Assembly (NCBI GenBank): GCA_024752435.1
Contig: CP103022.1
Location: 434,001 to 498,000, forward strand
Source: Allantophomopsis cytisporea
Lineage: Eukaryota; Ascomycota; Leotiomycetes; Phacidiales; Phacidiaceae
Length of the DNA stretch: 64,000 bases
Direction: 5' to 3'
The position numbers and the translations under genes were made by a program. A model generated the notes under the pieces. It worked only from the letters and a program-made list of their open reading frames with translations, made no database searches and was not told the DNA's origin. Positions 47,754 through 58,797 of the stretch are shown here, piece by piece. The first letter of the stretch is position 1, and each line of letters opens with the position of its first letter.

Positions 47754-50700
47754 TGCAGCAGCGGAGTGGATGCTTGATAAAGACGGGGATGGTGGAGGAT
47801 GGGGGGAGGGGTGCAGTGGAGCGCGGATAATGATTTGGTGGATGTGGTTGTGGATGCGATTGGGAGTATATGTGCTATGTGCTATGTGTATGTATGTCTG
47901 CGACTGCTTCTGCCTCTGCTTCTGCTTGTGAATGTTCCGTATGCGTATGGCTCTCCCACAACTAGTGACTGCAATGGGAATAGAAAATATATGTTGAAAC
48001 ACGAAATGCAGCGTTGGGGCCTGTGACAAGCACGGCGATAATAATTATAGAAATGAAACGAACTGACAAGGGATCAACCCTTAGGATGCGGCAGGATGAA
48101 GGAAGAAAGAGAAGAACGAAAGAGTGGAAAGAAAAGCAACGAGACGAAAAGATGTAAAGGATGACGAGGCAACAGAAAGAAGGGAAGATGAGGACTTATC
48201 AATGGCATATTCAGACGCTCCACTGATTGAAATTGGCATATTGAATGCAGTGAAGGAGAATGTTTTGAGTTGATGGAGAAGTAATTTGGCAACTTGATCA
48301 ACAACCAGGATGTGCTGTATCCCAGTAGTGTCGTAATAGGATGGATGGATGATAGATAGCGTTTTGGTTTAAGATCATTTCAATACTGACTACTCACGTC
48401 GCTTCAAACGATTTGTGGGCGTCAAATGCAATATAGACTAGGTGAAGCGAGTAGCTTGAGCTGTATGGAATGAGTATTGTAGTGGTGTATGATATGAATG
48501 GTAGTCGATGAACGGTGTTCACGGGATATCCATACGGAGGACTAAACTATTTGTCTTGACGGCTGCTTTGGTTATTCTGGCTGGTCTTCATTCTGGTTCG
48601 GGATGTGTCGTGGCTCGTGGTGATGGAGGAGGTGGTGGTGGTGATCGATAGAGAAGAAGGTCGCGCGTATCAGAAAGTGGCCATGGTCCGTCCATTCAAC
48701 AGGGATTGGCTGGCATCTCACACATACACACATATCTAAGATAAGGGTCCCCCGTGACCCCAGGACTGGAGAAATAAGGTGTGAGATTCGATGTCGAGAG
48801 TGAGGATCTGCATGATCCTGCGATTATGTTCTAAAATGTATTTTATGTACATACGTACTAATCCTACTGGTACGGTTTGTTGCTTTTTCTTTGATTTCTT
48901 CTCCACATAGGTAGATAGATATACCTAGATAGATACATGCATATACAGACATATGTACATACTTACAGACTTTTACCTACCTATACTTACAATAGGTACT
49001 TAAGGTATAGTTGAATGGTGTGTCTGCAACTCCTCTACTAGCGTCGGAACTCACACCTTGAAGCCTTCTCTAATAATAATTTGTGACAGCGAGCAACCTC
49101 AACCACCACTACCTTAGTCGGCATTAGAAACCATGATGCCACATGTTCACGCACATGAGCTTGGTGTTTCTACTGCGTACTGTCATCCTATCTCACTTGT
49201 AAAATTCTGACGAATAAGAGTAAGGATGATGAAGCGAGGAATGAGAGTGAGATGAGAGGTGAGAGTAGAGAGAGATGGCAGTCCGTGCTGGCTCACTTGA
49301 ATTATCCTTCACAGTCCAGTAACATGAAACACCATCTTCGGCCCTGAGCAATCTGTTCATGCCACACATAAGCATTTAGATTAAAATCATGCGCCCACTC
49401 ACTGGGTACGCAGTCTGCTCTTCATGGTCTCACTCCTCTCCTCTTTACCTTTTGAGTACTGCGTTCTCCTTTCTCTCTATCTCCGATTCTACGCAGTACG
49501 ACTCTTGGAGTTTGATAGGGAAGTATACGCATATGTATATATATGTGTGTGTGTGTGTCAGTATGCGTTATCACAGCTAAAGCAGAGACATTATAAAATG
49601 TTGATAGAATATAGATAACCATCCTAAATTCTTGTCTGATATTTCACTACCAACTTTGTTGCTTACTTAGTGCATACAGAATATATCCATCTGCATTTGC
49701 TCTGCTTCGATCACGCATTACAAGCGTATAGAACATATAGTGGCGTTCAGAGTTTCCCACTATATCAATTAGCACATAGGAGAATAAAGATGGGAGTTTT
49801 CTCATTGAAAACTTACAGTGAGGGCCCTCGGTTTCACGGGTACGAGATGTATAAATCCAATCTTAGGCAGAACAGCTACCTTTACTTAGGAATTTGTTTA
49901 TCCATAGAAACCAAGAGACTTCATAAAGATTCAATAACGGTAGCTAGTGTAGTGCTATACTTCGTGCTCAATTGAGGGGTTTTCTATAAGTTTCTGTGCA
50001 TACCGAAGTAGTATTGATATTCTGTACTTGTAAACAGTACGCAGACAATAACAACTAGATACGACAAAGCTTCGATGGGCATACATACAGTACCTGCCTA
50101 CATATTCCGTACGAAGCGTTGTGAAAGCATGCAGCACAAGCACATACAGCATAGCTCGGATTGGTCTTCAGCACAATGGTAACAGGACATAGAGATGGAA
50201 ATGCGCGGCATTACTCTATTATTGACCCGAAAAGAGACAATGTACACTTAAGTACACGAAGGGGATGATCAGTGTTGACGGCACAACGGCATGACGACAT
50301 CAATGGCCGTGAATAACGAACAAATTGGCAACCCCTCGGTATTGTCCTCATTAACACAGGATCAGGTAAGTTTTATATATGTGATAAATATTGACTGTTG
50401 CCTTCCCTTTGGTTACTACATATATTGCGAACTCAATCTGTTATTATGGCCTATGGGCATAAGAAAACCACTCTCCTGATGACGCAGAGGGGCGAATCAA
50501 AGTGGGAATATCCGCCTTCCTTTACTATGATGGATGGTATGGAGTACTAAGTGTTTGTCCATGTGTACAGAACTCACTCACATAAGGCGCTCTGCAGGAC
50601 TCCCTCTCAGTCTTTCCCTAAGTCCTTCTACTCTTCTTCTTCTGTCCGCAAGCATTGCTTAGTCAAATGAATCAGACGGCGCAGCTTTACGAAGTTATAG

Positions 50701-51015
50701 AATCAACATAGCATAGAATGACAGTGAACCAATTTATGTTTTTTCTGTGGTCATAGTCGTCAAAGTCAGGAGAAAATAAAGGATGACAACTGCACCAAAT
50801 TTGAGTCAACCCCCACCAAGGTCACCGCTTCGCTTAAACTTTCATCCATACAACAGCAACGTTGTCTCCCCTCCATTGCATCAAACTAAACAACAGTCAC
50901 ATACTACTTTGTTATTCCTCACAACTCTTCATTCAAGGGACTCTGTTAAGCTCTAGCTTTACTCTCACATCATCAGACTTCCTCACATTTATTACTTCGA
51001 AAGCACACCTACAAT
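47754..51015. other. Shared divergent region upstream of the orphan and profilin
   Basis: About 3.3 kb without a supported gene. It contains the orphan's 5' leader, GAAGGA-rich DNA near 48085-48190, a (GGT)n stretch near 48628-48642, a TA/GT dinucleotide run at 49534-49558, and the profilin promoter with a pyrimidine-rich leader. Confidence 0.5.
49534..49558. repeat. (TA)n-(TG)n dinucleotide repeat
   Basis: A short run of TA dinucleotides changes into TG dinucleotides (Z-DNA-prone type). It lies in non-coding sequence. Confidence 0.85.
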
Positions 51016-51797
51016 ATGTCGTGGCAAGGTATGTTGATAGCTGTCCACCGCTGCTTCGCAACCCCACCTCAAACGTGTTAAGCTCAAGAACTGACCCTAA
51101 TTGTGAACTACAGCATACGTCGACTCCAGGTATGGCATATAACTCCCCTCTGTTTCAACGATATCATTCCCTGTGGGATATCTCTATGACTTCCATATTG
51201 TTTGCCGCCAAGGTAGTAGATAAGCCAGGACTAACAATTGTGATAGCCTTGTTGGCAGTGGCAACTCCGATAAAGCTGCTATCTTCAGCGCTGCGGGCGA
51301 CAGCGTCTGGGCCAGCTCCCCTGGGTTCACTGTAAGTCATTGATTTATATCCTAGGAACTACACATACAAGAGAACCTTGATTGGCGGCCTCTTATATAC
51401 ACGTCACCAATTTCAGAGGTACTAAGGGATCAATTGACTAATAGCTGTGCCGCTGTATAGGTCGCATCCAACGAGATGAAGGAGGTCGTTGCTGCTCTCG
51501 GAGGAGGCGCTGCGATCGACAAGGTCTTGTCCGAGGGACTTCACGTTGCAGGTGAGAGATACGTCGTCACCAAGGCTGAGGGAAGAAGTATCTACGCGCG
51601 AAAGGTATGGTGATCAAAGTACATATACAAGATTCGGAAAAGCGTATCTAATATGCTTATAGGGCAAGGAAGGAATCGTCATCTGCAAGACTACACAGGC
51701 TATTCTTATTGCTCATTACGGCGAGACCGTCATTGCTGGAAATGCAGCCACCACCGTTGAAGCTCTTGCCGATTATCTCGTCAACCTCGGATACTAG
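51016..51797 (+). CDS. PFY1: Profilin
   Basis: Actin-monomer and poly-proline binding protein. It can be rebuilt only from five exons: 51016-51028, 51114-51129, 51247-51331, 51461-51604 and 51663-51797, giving 130 aa, the normal size. The start MSWQ-AYVDS-SLVGSGNSDKAAIF is the classic profilin N-terminus, and the end is NAATTVEALADYLVNLGY. The first two exons are only 13 and 16 nt, so gene finders can miss them. The middle reads SVWASSPGFTVASNE and ERYVVTKAEGRSIYARKGKE, including the actin-binding face. Intron borders are standard GT-AG with CTAAC-like branch sites. It converges on GOT1. Confidence 0.95.
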
Positions 51798-52323
51798 GTT
51801 TCTGTTTAAGAGAGATGGAGGTGATATAAAGATGCATGTTGGAGTGGAAGTAACTACTTTGAGGTGGTTTACACGGGTTTCGCATGCATACTGAGTTTAT
51901 TGGATGGTGCTTCGTGGTCTAATAGAAGATCTTCGGAGTGAAGATCTGCTGAGCAGAAAATGATAAACGGCCTTTCTTATCAAGACGTTGCTTTTTTTGT
52001 CTCTATGCATAGGAGTTGTGAGCATTGGTGGCCATGAAATTTTATTTACTAATGTGGCTGTCTTCAAATTCTTGCTCATAGGTGAAAATGATTTCGTGAA
52101 AATACAAATCACTTGAGCTTTGCCAAATATATCTCAAAAAGGAGCTTGTGCCCCACAGCTCTATCTTGCCACGGTATACTTCTCAGCATCATGCGCAACA
52201 ACCCCTATTCCATAATTATGATTATTTCCCCTAACATAGCTCTTGTGCCTCATCACATCATACAACTCATCTCTCAGTTGTGTGGGACCTTTGCAAGACT
52301 TCCTGAGTCTGGCCCTCCGTTTT
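51798..52323. other. Convergent intergenic region, profilin and GOT1
   Basis: Holds the two 3' UTRs. AT-rich; no gene was seen. Confidence 0.45.
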
Positions 52324-53023
52324 CTATACAGGCAACTCGGCACCTCGTCTTCCAACCCCAGAGCGATCAACTGCAACGCCAATGTATGGTCCAATAACTG
52401 GGATGTTGCGGGCAAAGCCAGCAATTGTGCCTAAGAAGTCGCCAAAGAGGATGAAAATACCATAAAGCTCGACAGCGAACCCTATGAACGACCAGCGAAG
52501 AAGAATTAAAGTAATTCCAGCCCAGAATGCTGCTGTTCCCTTCAGTTTCTGACGTCTAGCGAAGAAGAGTAGTGTCTTTTGTGGTCCAATGATGATTGTA
52601 AGGCCAATCAAGAAAAGAATCTACATTTGAGGTCAGAAAGGCTTCGAGATGGCGAACGACATAGTGAGGAAGGATGAAATACATTTCCCATAGCTAGCCT
52701 GAAGTAGCAATTAGCACATTGCTCCTCGCCGTGCAACTCAGGAGACTTACATAGCCCTATCAAAGAACATCATCACACCCCCAATAAGGAAGAACCCTCC
52801 TACAGACCCTATTAGTTTCCATAGATGCATATGCAATTACAGCTCAGAGTGTGCACCCACCGCCCGAACAAAAAGCGACCCCAATTTCTGCAAACCAAAA
52901 TTATTAGCATACTGTTTTGGACATCTCAAAGGGGTACGGTGTAAGATCGAAGACAGGTAAGTCGTGTACTTGAGGTTTTGGTTTTCATGGAGATAACGTA
53001 CTTTGGGTGTCGCTCAACCACAT
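52324..53023 (-). CDS. GOT1: Got1 vesicle transport protein
   Basis: A small four-helix membrane protein of the ER-Golgi pathway (yeast Got1 is 138 aa). Five exons are inferred: 53023-53002, 52887-52861, 52799-52751, 52698-52683 and 52620-52324, giving 136 aa. The joins spell MWLSDTQ-KIGVAFCSGG-GFFLIGGVMMFFDRA-MLAMGN-ILFLIGL. This matches the Got1 start, and the last exon then carries IIIGPQKTLLFFARRQKLKG and RNIPVIGPYIG. Exons of 16, 22 and 27 nt make it easy to lose the N-terminal third. All borders obey GT-AG and the phases 1, 1, 2, 0 fit. Confidence in the small exons is good because the composite keeps family identity throughout. Confidence 0.92.
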
Positions 53024-54008
53024 TGTTGGCATAGTTAGAGATTCTCTTTGGTCCAATCGCACTCTATACTGCGGGTATTGAGCGCGTGTCTCCGAGTTGT
53101 TATTTTATAGTGGTCCAGTGTTCTTCAAAAAAGGAACCAAAAGATCAGAAACTGGCAAAGATACGAATGCGATAACGTGCAAGGACACTTCTTCCCGCAA
53201 GGCTATCTTGAATTCGTAGATGCAAGGCTCTCGTTCGCGTATTGGCGCGTCGCTCACGTGCCACTTTTAACAACGCATTTTCTGCAAAGCTCAAGCTCGA
53301 ACCTTCACAAATATTCATTTCTATGGCAGTCACAGCTCTTTGGATAGCTTTGATAGCTTCAAAAGAGTCAACTCTAAGATTCCGCCTATGTTCAATATTA
53401 CACAATCTGTCAATACTTTACATTTTACACTTTTGCTACAAAATTAACACATATAGCACTTTATCACAGTCATCCGGCAAACTCTGGGAAACAGACTGAT
53501 GTACATTTATATATGCCACGACGACCAAGCTCTATGCTTTGGTAACTGAGCTCTTATTTCTATATGCTCTCGGTACCCCGTCATTTGACCTTCTGGTTTA
53601 GGCAAAGAACAACTCCGCGATCACGATTAAGCCGGAGCGCATTCTTGAATCAGTCGTTGAAAGGCGACTGGTGGGTGGAATGAGCTTGACTTTGTTGGTC
53701 CTACATACCCTATTTTTTACGTGCTTTCCATGATCAAGCTTAGTTGTTCTTGCAACTTGCTACCTCCTGGATTTCGTCAACTTTGACATAACATGTAAGC
53801 AAGGTTACTTGCATGGGTTTGCCAATCTTTCATCCTCTAGTACCATATACAATGTCCATACCGCCCAATGTGAACCTTCAAACCCTCAACGACGCTGCCA
53901 AACTCTCCCTCTGTGTAGATAGGCCTCGTGAAATGATTCTACCATGAAATGTGAATCGTGGTCTTCCAACGTGTATGATGTTCTTTTCGGCAATATCCTC
54001 TAACCACC
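53024..54008. other. Intergenic between GOT1 start and IES6 end
   Basis: About 1 kb with the GOT1 promoter. A short open frame at 53145-53405 on the minus strand lacks any recognisable feature and was not called. Confidence 0.4.
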
Positions 54009-54599
54009 TCACTTCAAGACAGTATGCGCCCCTCTAGCCTCAAGATACTGTTCGGCAACACCCTGTCCCAGACTTCGTACCACGCCAAATACCTCTTTGT
54101 CATGATATCTCAATCTTGTCTTCGGGTCCGTATAAGGTGCACTCAAGCCAGTAATATCACAATATCTCTTAGGATGCGACATTGATGGTGCTGATTCGAT
54201 ATTTGTGTATGTAGCAATCGGCGCAGATGGTAACACTGCTGTCCTTGCATTTCTCTCCAAAACCAACTTCGAGAGGTTTTGTGCTGCCTGTACAAGATTT
54301 GGCTGGGCCGTTTGAGGCTGAGCAGTGCCATTGGGAACATTATCGGGTGTTTGAGCGCCATCCGTAGTCGTGCTGGACTCATCAGCAAAAGGCGTCGCAA
54401 TACCACTGTTGTCCTGAGTGGCCATCGTTGAAGCTTCCTTGCGCGTAGCATCACCAAGAATCGTCTTTATGTTCTTATTGCGGCGCTGATTAGGCTTCCA
54501 GGATGGGTTTCTGAACGGTTTCGGCAGTTTGTTGACGTCGAGTTTGTCTATCAGCTCTATGTGCGCATAGTCTGGCGGTGGTGGGGGCGGCGGAGCCAT
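54009..54599 (-). CDS. IES6: INO80 complex subunit Ies6 (YL1 C-terminal domain)
   Basis: A single-exon 196-aa protein. The block KPFRNPSWKPNQRRNKNIK near residue 27 and the C-terminal YL1-type zinc-less domain (KRYCDITGLSAPYTDPKTRLR, then EVFGVVRSLG) identify Ies6/INO80C. The N-terminus is a Pro-rich run (PPPPPPP). In INO80, Ies6 binds Arp5 and together they grip nucleosomal DNA. The Ser/Thr/Asn-rich middle is longer than in yeast and likely disordered. The gene shares its 290-bp upstream region with DAD4, and ARP5 begins 1.5 kb away on the opposite strand. Confidence 0.88.
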   Translation of the reverse strand: MAPPPPPPPDYAHIELIDKLDVNKLPKPFRNPSWKPNQRRNKNIKTILGDATRKEASTMATQDNSGIATPFADESSTTTDGAQTPDNVPNGTAQPQTAQPNLVQAAQNLSKLVLERNARTAVLPSAPIATYTNIESAPSMSHPKRYCDITGLSAPYTDPKTRLRYHDKEVFGVVRSLGQGVAEQYLEARGAHTVLK

Positions 54600-54671
54600 T
54601 GTTGTATGAGAACGTGATTATGTTCGTAAAGTCTCGAAATGTTGAATGACAACGGTGTGTTGGAAGATAGA

Positions 54672-54690
54672 ATTTAAACGTCGTTTAAAT
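54672..54690. promoter_or_regulatory. Palindrome in the IES6/DAD4 shared promoter
   Basis: A 19-nt inverted repeat with 9-nt arms, ATTTAAACG and CGTTTAAAT, around a single T. It lies 73 bp upstream of the IES6 ATG and about 200 bp before DAD4. An inverted CCAAT (ATTGG) follows near 54769-54773. The symmetry suggests a dimeric transcription factor site, but no factor is assigned. Confidence 0.5.
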
Positions 54691-54888
54691 CGTGGTGGCT
54701 ATATTCATGACAACGCTGGCAGGCAGCGTAAGGTAGGAATCAATTCATATCAATAAGGCGCGGCTATTGATTGGCCCAAAATCCACGCAAGTATGCCCGC
54801 ATCTTCGTAACCGCGATTAATCGACCATAACAAAAGTCGATTGCGCGACTTATCACACGACAACACAGGCTATATAGAGTTCCTCAGC

Positions 54889-55349
54889 ATGGTATGGTGA
54901 TCCTGAGCTCCTCTCTCGTAATCTCATCTCCGTAGTCATGCTGGTGCTTATCAGCATATAGGAGAGTCCTCATGAGCATCAACAGAACTTGTTACTATCT
55001 CGAATTATCGGGAACGTGGTAAGGCCTCCTTTTTTTCTTATCAGTACTCGTCATTCCTAATTCTGCTGCAGGAGAAGCTGAACGAGGCCATCATGCTCTT
55101 GAATAAGAACCTACAAGTATGGAAAAGCTTTCGAAATCACCAGGAGAATCGTTGCTAAAATCATATATTTTGTCTTCAGGAGATCAACAAGGACAACATG
55201 AACGTGGAGCTAGTGGCACAGATGTTCAAGAACTATCAATCTAATGTCCTCTTTCATTTGGAGGGTATGTTCTGGGGATACAACTGCTGTGATCCTTCTC
55301 TGAAACTAATCTTCACGTAGCTACCGATAGCCTTAAAGAGCCATCATGA
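54889..55349 (+). CDS. DAD4: DASH complex subunit Dad4
   Basis: A kinetochore-microtubule ring subunit of exactly 72 aa, the usual size. Five exons: 54889-54891 (the ATG alone), 54962-55018, 55072-55116, 55180-55264 and 55321-55349. The joins read M-ESPHEHQQNLLLSRIIGNV-EKLNEAIMLLNKNLQ-EINKDNMNVELVAQMFKNYQ and then SNVLFHLEA-TDSLKEPS. This agrees with Dad4 of other fungi across the whole length (SRIIGNVE, MNVELVAQMFKNYQSNVLFH). Every border is GT-AG. The start codon is separated from the second codon by a 70-nt intron. The gene has no long frame and is invisible to simple ORF scans. It lies between IES6 and ARP5. Confidence 0.92.
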
Positions 55350-56071
55350 AGTGGCAGAGACGTTCTGGATGAATAGTAAGAGTCATAGAAGCGTACTGTG
55401 TACTTCATAAGAATTGGCTCCATTGTCTTTTGTAAGGGTGGGCGTTCTGGGTTCAGTGCAATAGGCTTTTGCTCTTGGAATTGGCTGTTTGTACATTATG
55501 TTAAAATTATCCAAGAGCACCATACCTAGGAAGTAAACATCAAAGAGATTCGAGAATTCGCAACAACCATGATTCTTGTACTATAGGAGAACTTTACCTT
55601 GTTGCACATCAAAGTAATGATATTAAGCTATCAGTCATATCTCACAACACAAGTGCTTACAATGTATTGGATGGCTTCGTGACAGAGTAAAGTTAGCAGA
55701 ATACTACCTTCGTAGGTAGCATACATAGGTAGGTAACTATCTACCACCTTGGACGTCACAGTTTGTTTACTTTTTTTAGTGGAAGCTTGCCGACCTGCTG
55801 GTGTACTGTCCATGGTAGCTTTCCAGCCTTGTCGCTGAAGTAAGGCCCGTGCGCTGGTGGTTTCACACGGTTACAATGGCAATCGCAGCCTCGTGCCGTT
55901 CTCTTCCATCTACAGTCACACATCTACATCTTCACCTTCCAGCGCACCTCTACCTGTAATTCTGATACTTTCTTTACACGTTTCGGAGGTTTCACATCAG
56001 AATCTTCGAAAGACGCATATTCTAAACTCTGTATACCATGATTTGTTTCTGAACTGCTCAATTCAAATACC
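55350..56071. other. Spacer between DAD4 and ARP5
   Basis: About 720 bp. A 60-codon minus-strand frame (55813-55631, starting MDSTPAGRQASTKKSKQ) is the only candidate and lacks support. GTAGGTAGC/CTACC palindromic sequence lies near 55707-55745. The ARP5 promoter must lie here. Confidence 0.4.
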
Positions 56072-58513
56072 ATGGTGCACTCAACAGCAGATATACCAAT
56101 GCCAGATGCTGCGCAGCAGGGCTCTTTGCCGCCACAACGCATTTACAATGTCAACGATGCACGATTTGAAAGCTACCAGGAACCGCAGCCCGATGGATAT
56201 CAAAAGGCGAAAACTATGGATTCTGCCAGTGCTGCAATAGTAATAGACAACGGTCAGTATATGTCTTTTTATTTCAGTCATGATTCTGTGACTGACATGT
56301 GCAATGTAGGCTCATCCTCAATCCGTGCAGGATGGTCGTTCGAAGATGCCCCAAGGCTAAGTCTACCGCCCATCATGGCCAAATATCGTGATCGAAAGAT
56401 TGGAAGGACATATTCATTCGTAGGTGCTGATGTATATGCTGATACGAATGCACGTAGTCATCAAAGAAATGCATTCGAGCCTGGATCCGGCATCATATGC
56501 AATTGGGATGTCATGGAGTCTATACTCGATTACACTTTCATAAAAATGGGAGTTGATGGCACAAATGGATCTGTTGATGTGCCCATTGTGATGACCGAGG
56601 CCATTGCAAATCTGCCATATTCTCGCAAATGTGAGTTGTTAAGTGATCCCCAACCTTCCCTCTCTTCTTCTATTTTCTTGTGGACTAATCGAAACTTAGC
56701 TATGACTGAGATTATCTTCGAATGCTACGGTGCTCCTTCGTTGGCTTATGGTGTCGATTCATTGTTTTCGTATAGATACAATAAAGGCAGCACTGGCCTG
56801 GTTGTATCCTCTTCACATAGCTCTACGCACTTGATTCCCGTTGTAAACTCCAAGGCAATGCTAGGTCAAGCAACACGGCTCAACTGGGGGGGTTCCCAGA
56901 GTGCTGAGTATTTGTTGAAGCTCATCCGCCTCAAGTATCCAACTTTTCCAGGCAAATCGAATTCCCTGCAGACTGAGGACATGGTTCGGAGCTTATGTTA
57001 TGTCTCTCGCGACTACGATTCTGAATTGAGTAAATATCTCGACTGGACTGGGTTGGAGGATCGCGATTGTGTTGTACAGTATCCTTACACTGAAGAAGTC
57101 GTCATTCAAAAGAGTGAAGAAGAACTTGCCAGGATAGCAGAAAAGAGAAAGGAGAGTGGCAGGCGACTTCAGGAACAAGCCGCAAAAATGAGACTAGAGA
57201 AACTCATGCGGAAGGAGGAAGAGCTTGATTATTACCGCGATTTACAACGAAGAATCGCCTCGGAGACTAAGAAAGAGATCAAGCGCCTTCTAGATGCAGA
57301 TGATCTGAAGGATGAGGCAGCTTTGGAGAGAACAATCAAGGAGCTTGACAAGTCGATTCGAAAGGCAAGGACCAAGGACGTTGGAGGACCTGAGGTGGAG
57401 GAAGAAGTGGAGGAGCCTGCGTTTGAGATGCTTGAAATTCCAGATGAGGAGCTAGATGAAGCGGGACTCAAACTCAAGCGACATCAGCGTTTGATGAAGT
57501 CGAATCACGAAGCTCGTGCACGTGCAAAGGCTGAGAAGGAGAAGGAGAAGGCTCGAATCGCAGAAGAAGAGCGCTTTGATGCAGAGAAACGCGAAAAGGA
57601 TCTACAAGGCTGGCTGCAGGAACGACGCGTGGCAAGAGCAGAATTATTGCAGAAAATCAAGGACCGTGAGCGTTTGAAGGCAGACTTGGGCAATAGAAAA
57701 TCTCTTGCGAGTCAGATGCGCATGAAGAGCATAGCAAATCTGGCTTCGGACGCTCCAACCAAAAAAAGAAGGAGAGGGGGGGATGACGATAATTTTGGTG
57801 CTAACGATGATGATTGGGGAGTATACCGTCAAATTGCTACTGGCGATGGGAGCGATGATGAGGAGGAGGAAGATCTAGGTGTATCGCTCAAGTCACTGGA
57901 AGCAGATTTGTTGAAGTACGACCCAGATTTCACCGAGGAACACACCATGGACTCACAGACCGATTGGACCAAAAGCCTCGTTCACGCGTTCTTGAGGGGA
58001 CCTCGTCCATTTGACCCTAAGAGCCAAAGGGAGGCCCATCAACTCCACTTGAACGTTGAACGGATACGAGTCCCAGAGGTCATATTCCAACCCAACATCG
58101 CAGGAATAGATCAGGCAGGGATTATCGATATTGCAGCCGACATTATCTCTCATCGTCTTAATGGAGTGGTAAAGCAATCTGATATACTCAAGGACATTTT
58201 CCTAACAGGTGGAAACACGCTCTTCAAGAATTTTGACGACCGTCTGAGGGATGAGCTCCAGGCTGTACTTCCAGCAGGATCTGAGCTGACTATCAGGAAG
58301 GCGCGAGATAGCATCCTGGATGCTTGGCGCGGTGCAGCGGATTGGGCTGGTAGTGCTGCCTGGAAAGAGGCTGCTATTTCGAGGAGTGAATATCTTGAGA
58401 AGGGCTCGGACTACATAAAGGTATGTTTCATATGTTTAATGACTTTCCCCTCCTCTATGATCCCTCTGATGCAGTATTAGGAACATGATTTGGGCAATGC
58501 GTATGCATCATAA
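56072..58513 (+). CDS. ARP5: Actin-related protein 5 (INO80 remodeler)
   Basis: Exons 56072-56252, 56310-56630, 56700-58420 and 58481-58513 give 751 aa. It is a nuclear actin-fold protein of the INO80 complex; with Ies6 it couples ATP hydrolysis to nucleosome sliding. Actin-like motifs are IVIDNGSSSIRAGW (phosphate loop 1), VPIVMTEAIANLPYSR, MTEIIFECYGAPSLAYGVDS and FLTGGNTLFKNFDDRL. A long charged coiled-coil insertion (about residues 355-560, rich in EEELARI and KEIKRLL) interrupts subdomain folding, as in known Arp5. An acidic loop (DGSDDEEEEDLGVSL) precedes the last third. The final exon adds EHDLGNAYAS, the expected Arp5 tail; it uses the second AG, because the first would give an immediate stop. 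Confidence 0.93.
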
Positions 58514-58797
58514 TCGCGTTAAATATGCGCTCAAATAAAGCTGGGTGGTGCATATGGCGTTGAAATCAGGCACAGAAATTAGCATAGTATCGGTGATTAC
58601 GAATTTTTCTATTCAAGTGCAATATATATCTGCAACTTCTGGACCAAAGCATCTCCGGCATATGTAAGCATACTGACTGTCTGATGAAGGCGGTTGTCCA
58701 CAAAAAGCCTATCCCATAACTGTTCTCCCAAGGGTTATGTAACGCCAAATAAATGCTGCAAAAGGACTCCAAAAACTCCAAAAGACATACGCATCAA

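Noticed and set aside
55631..55813. 60-codon minus-strand frame beginning MDSTPAGRQASTKKSKQ
   Set aside because: Its start looks protein-like, but there is no homology I recognise and no clear splice continuation, so it was not called.
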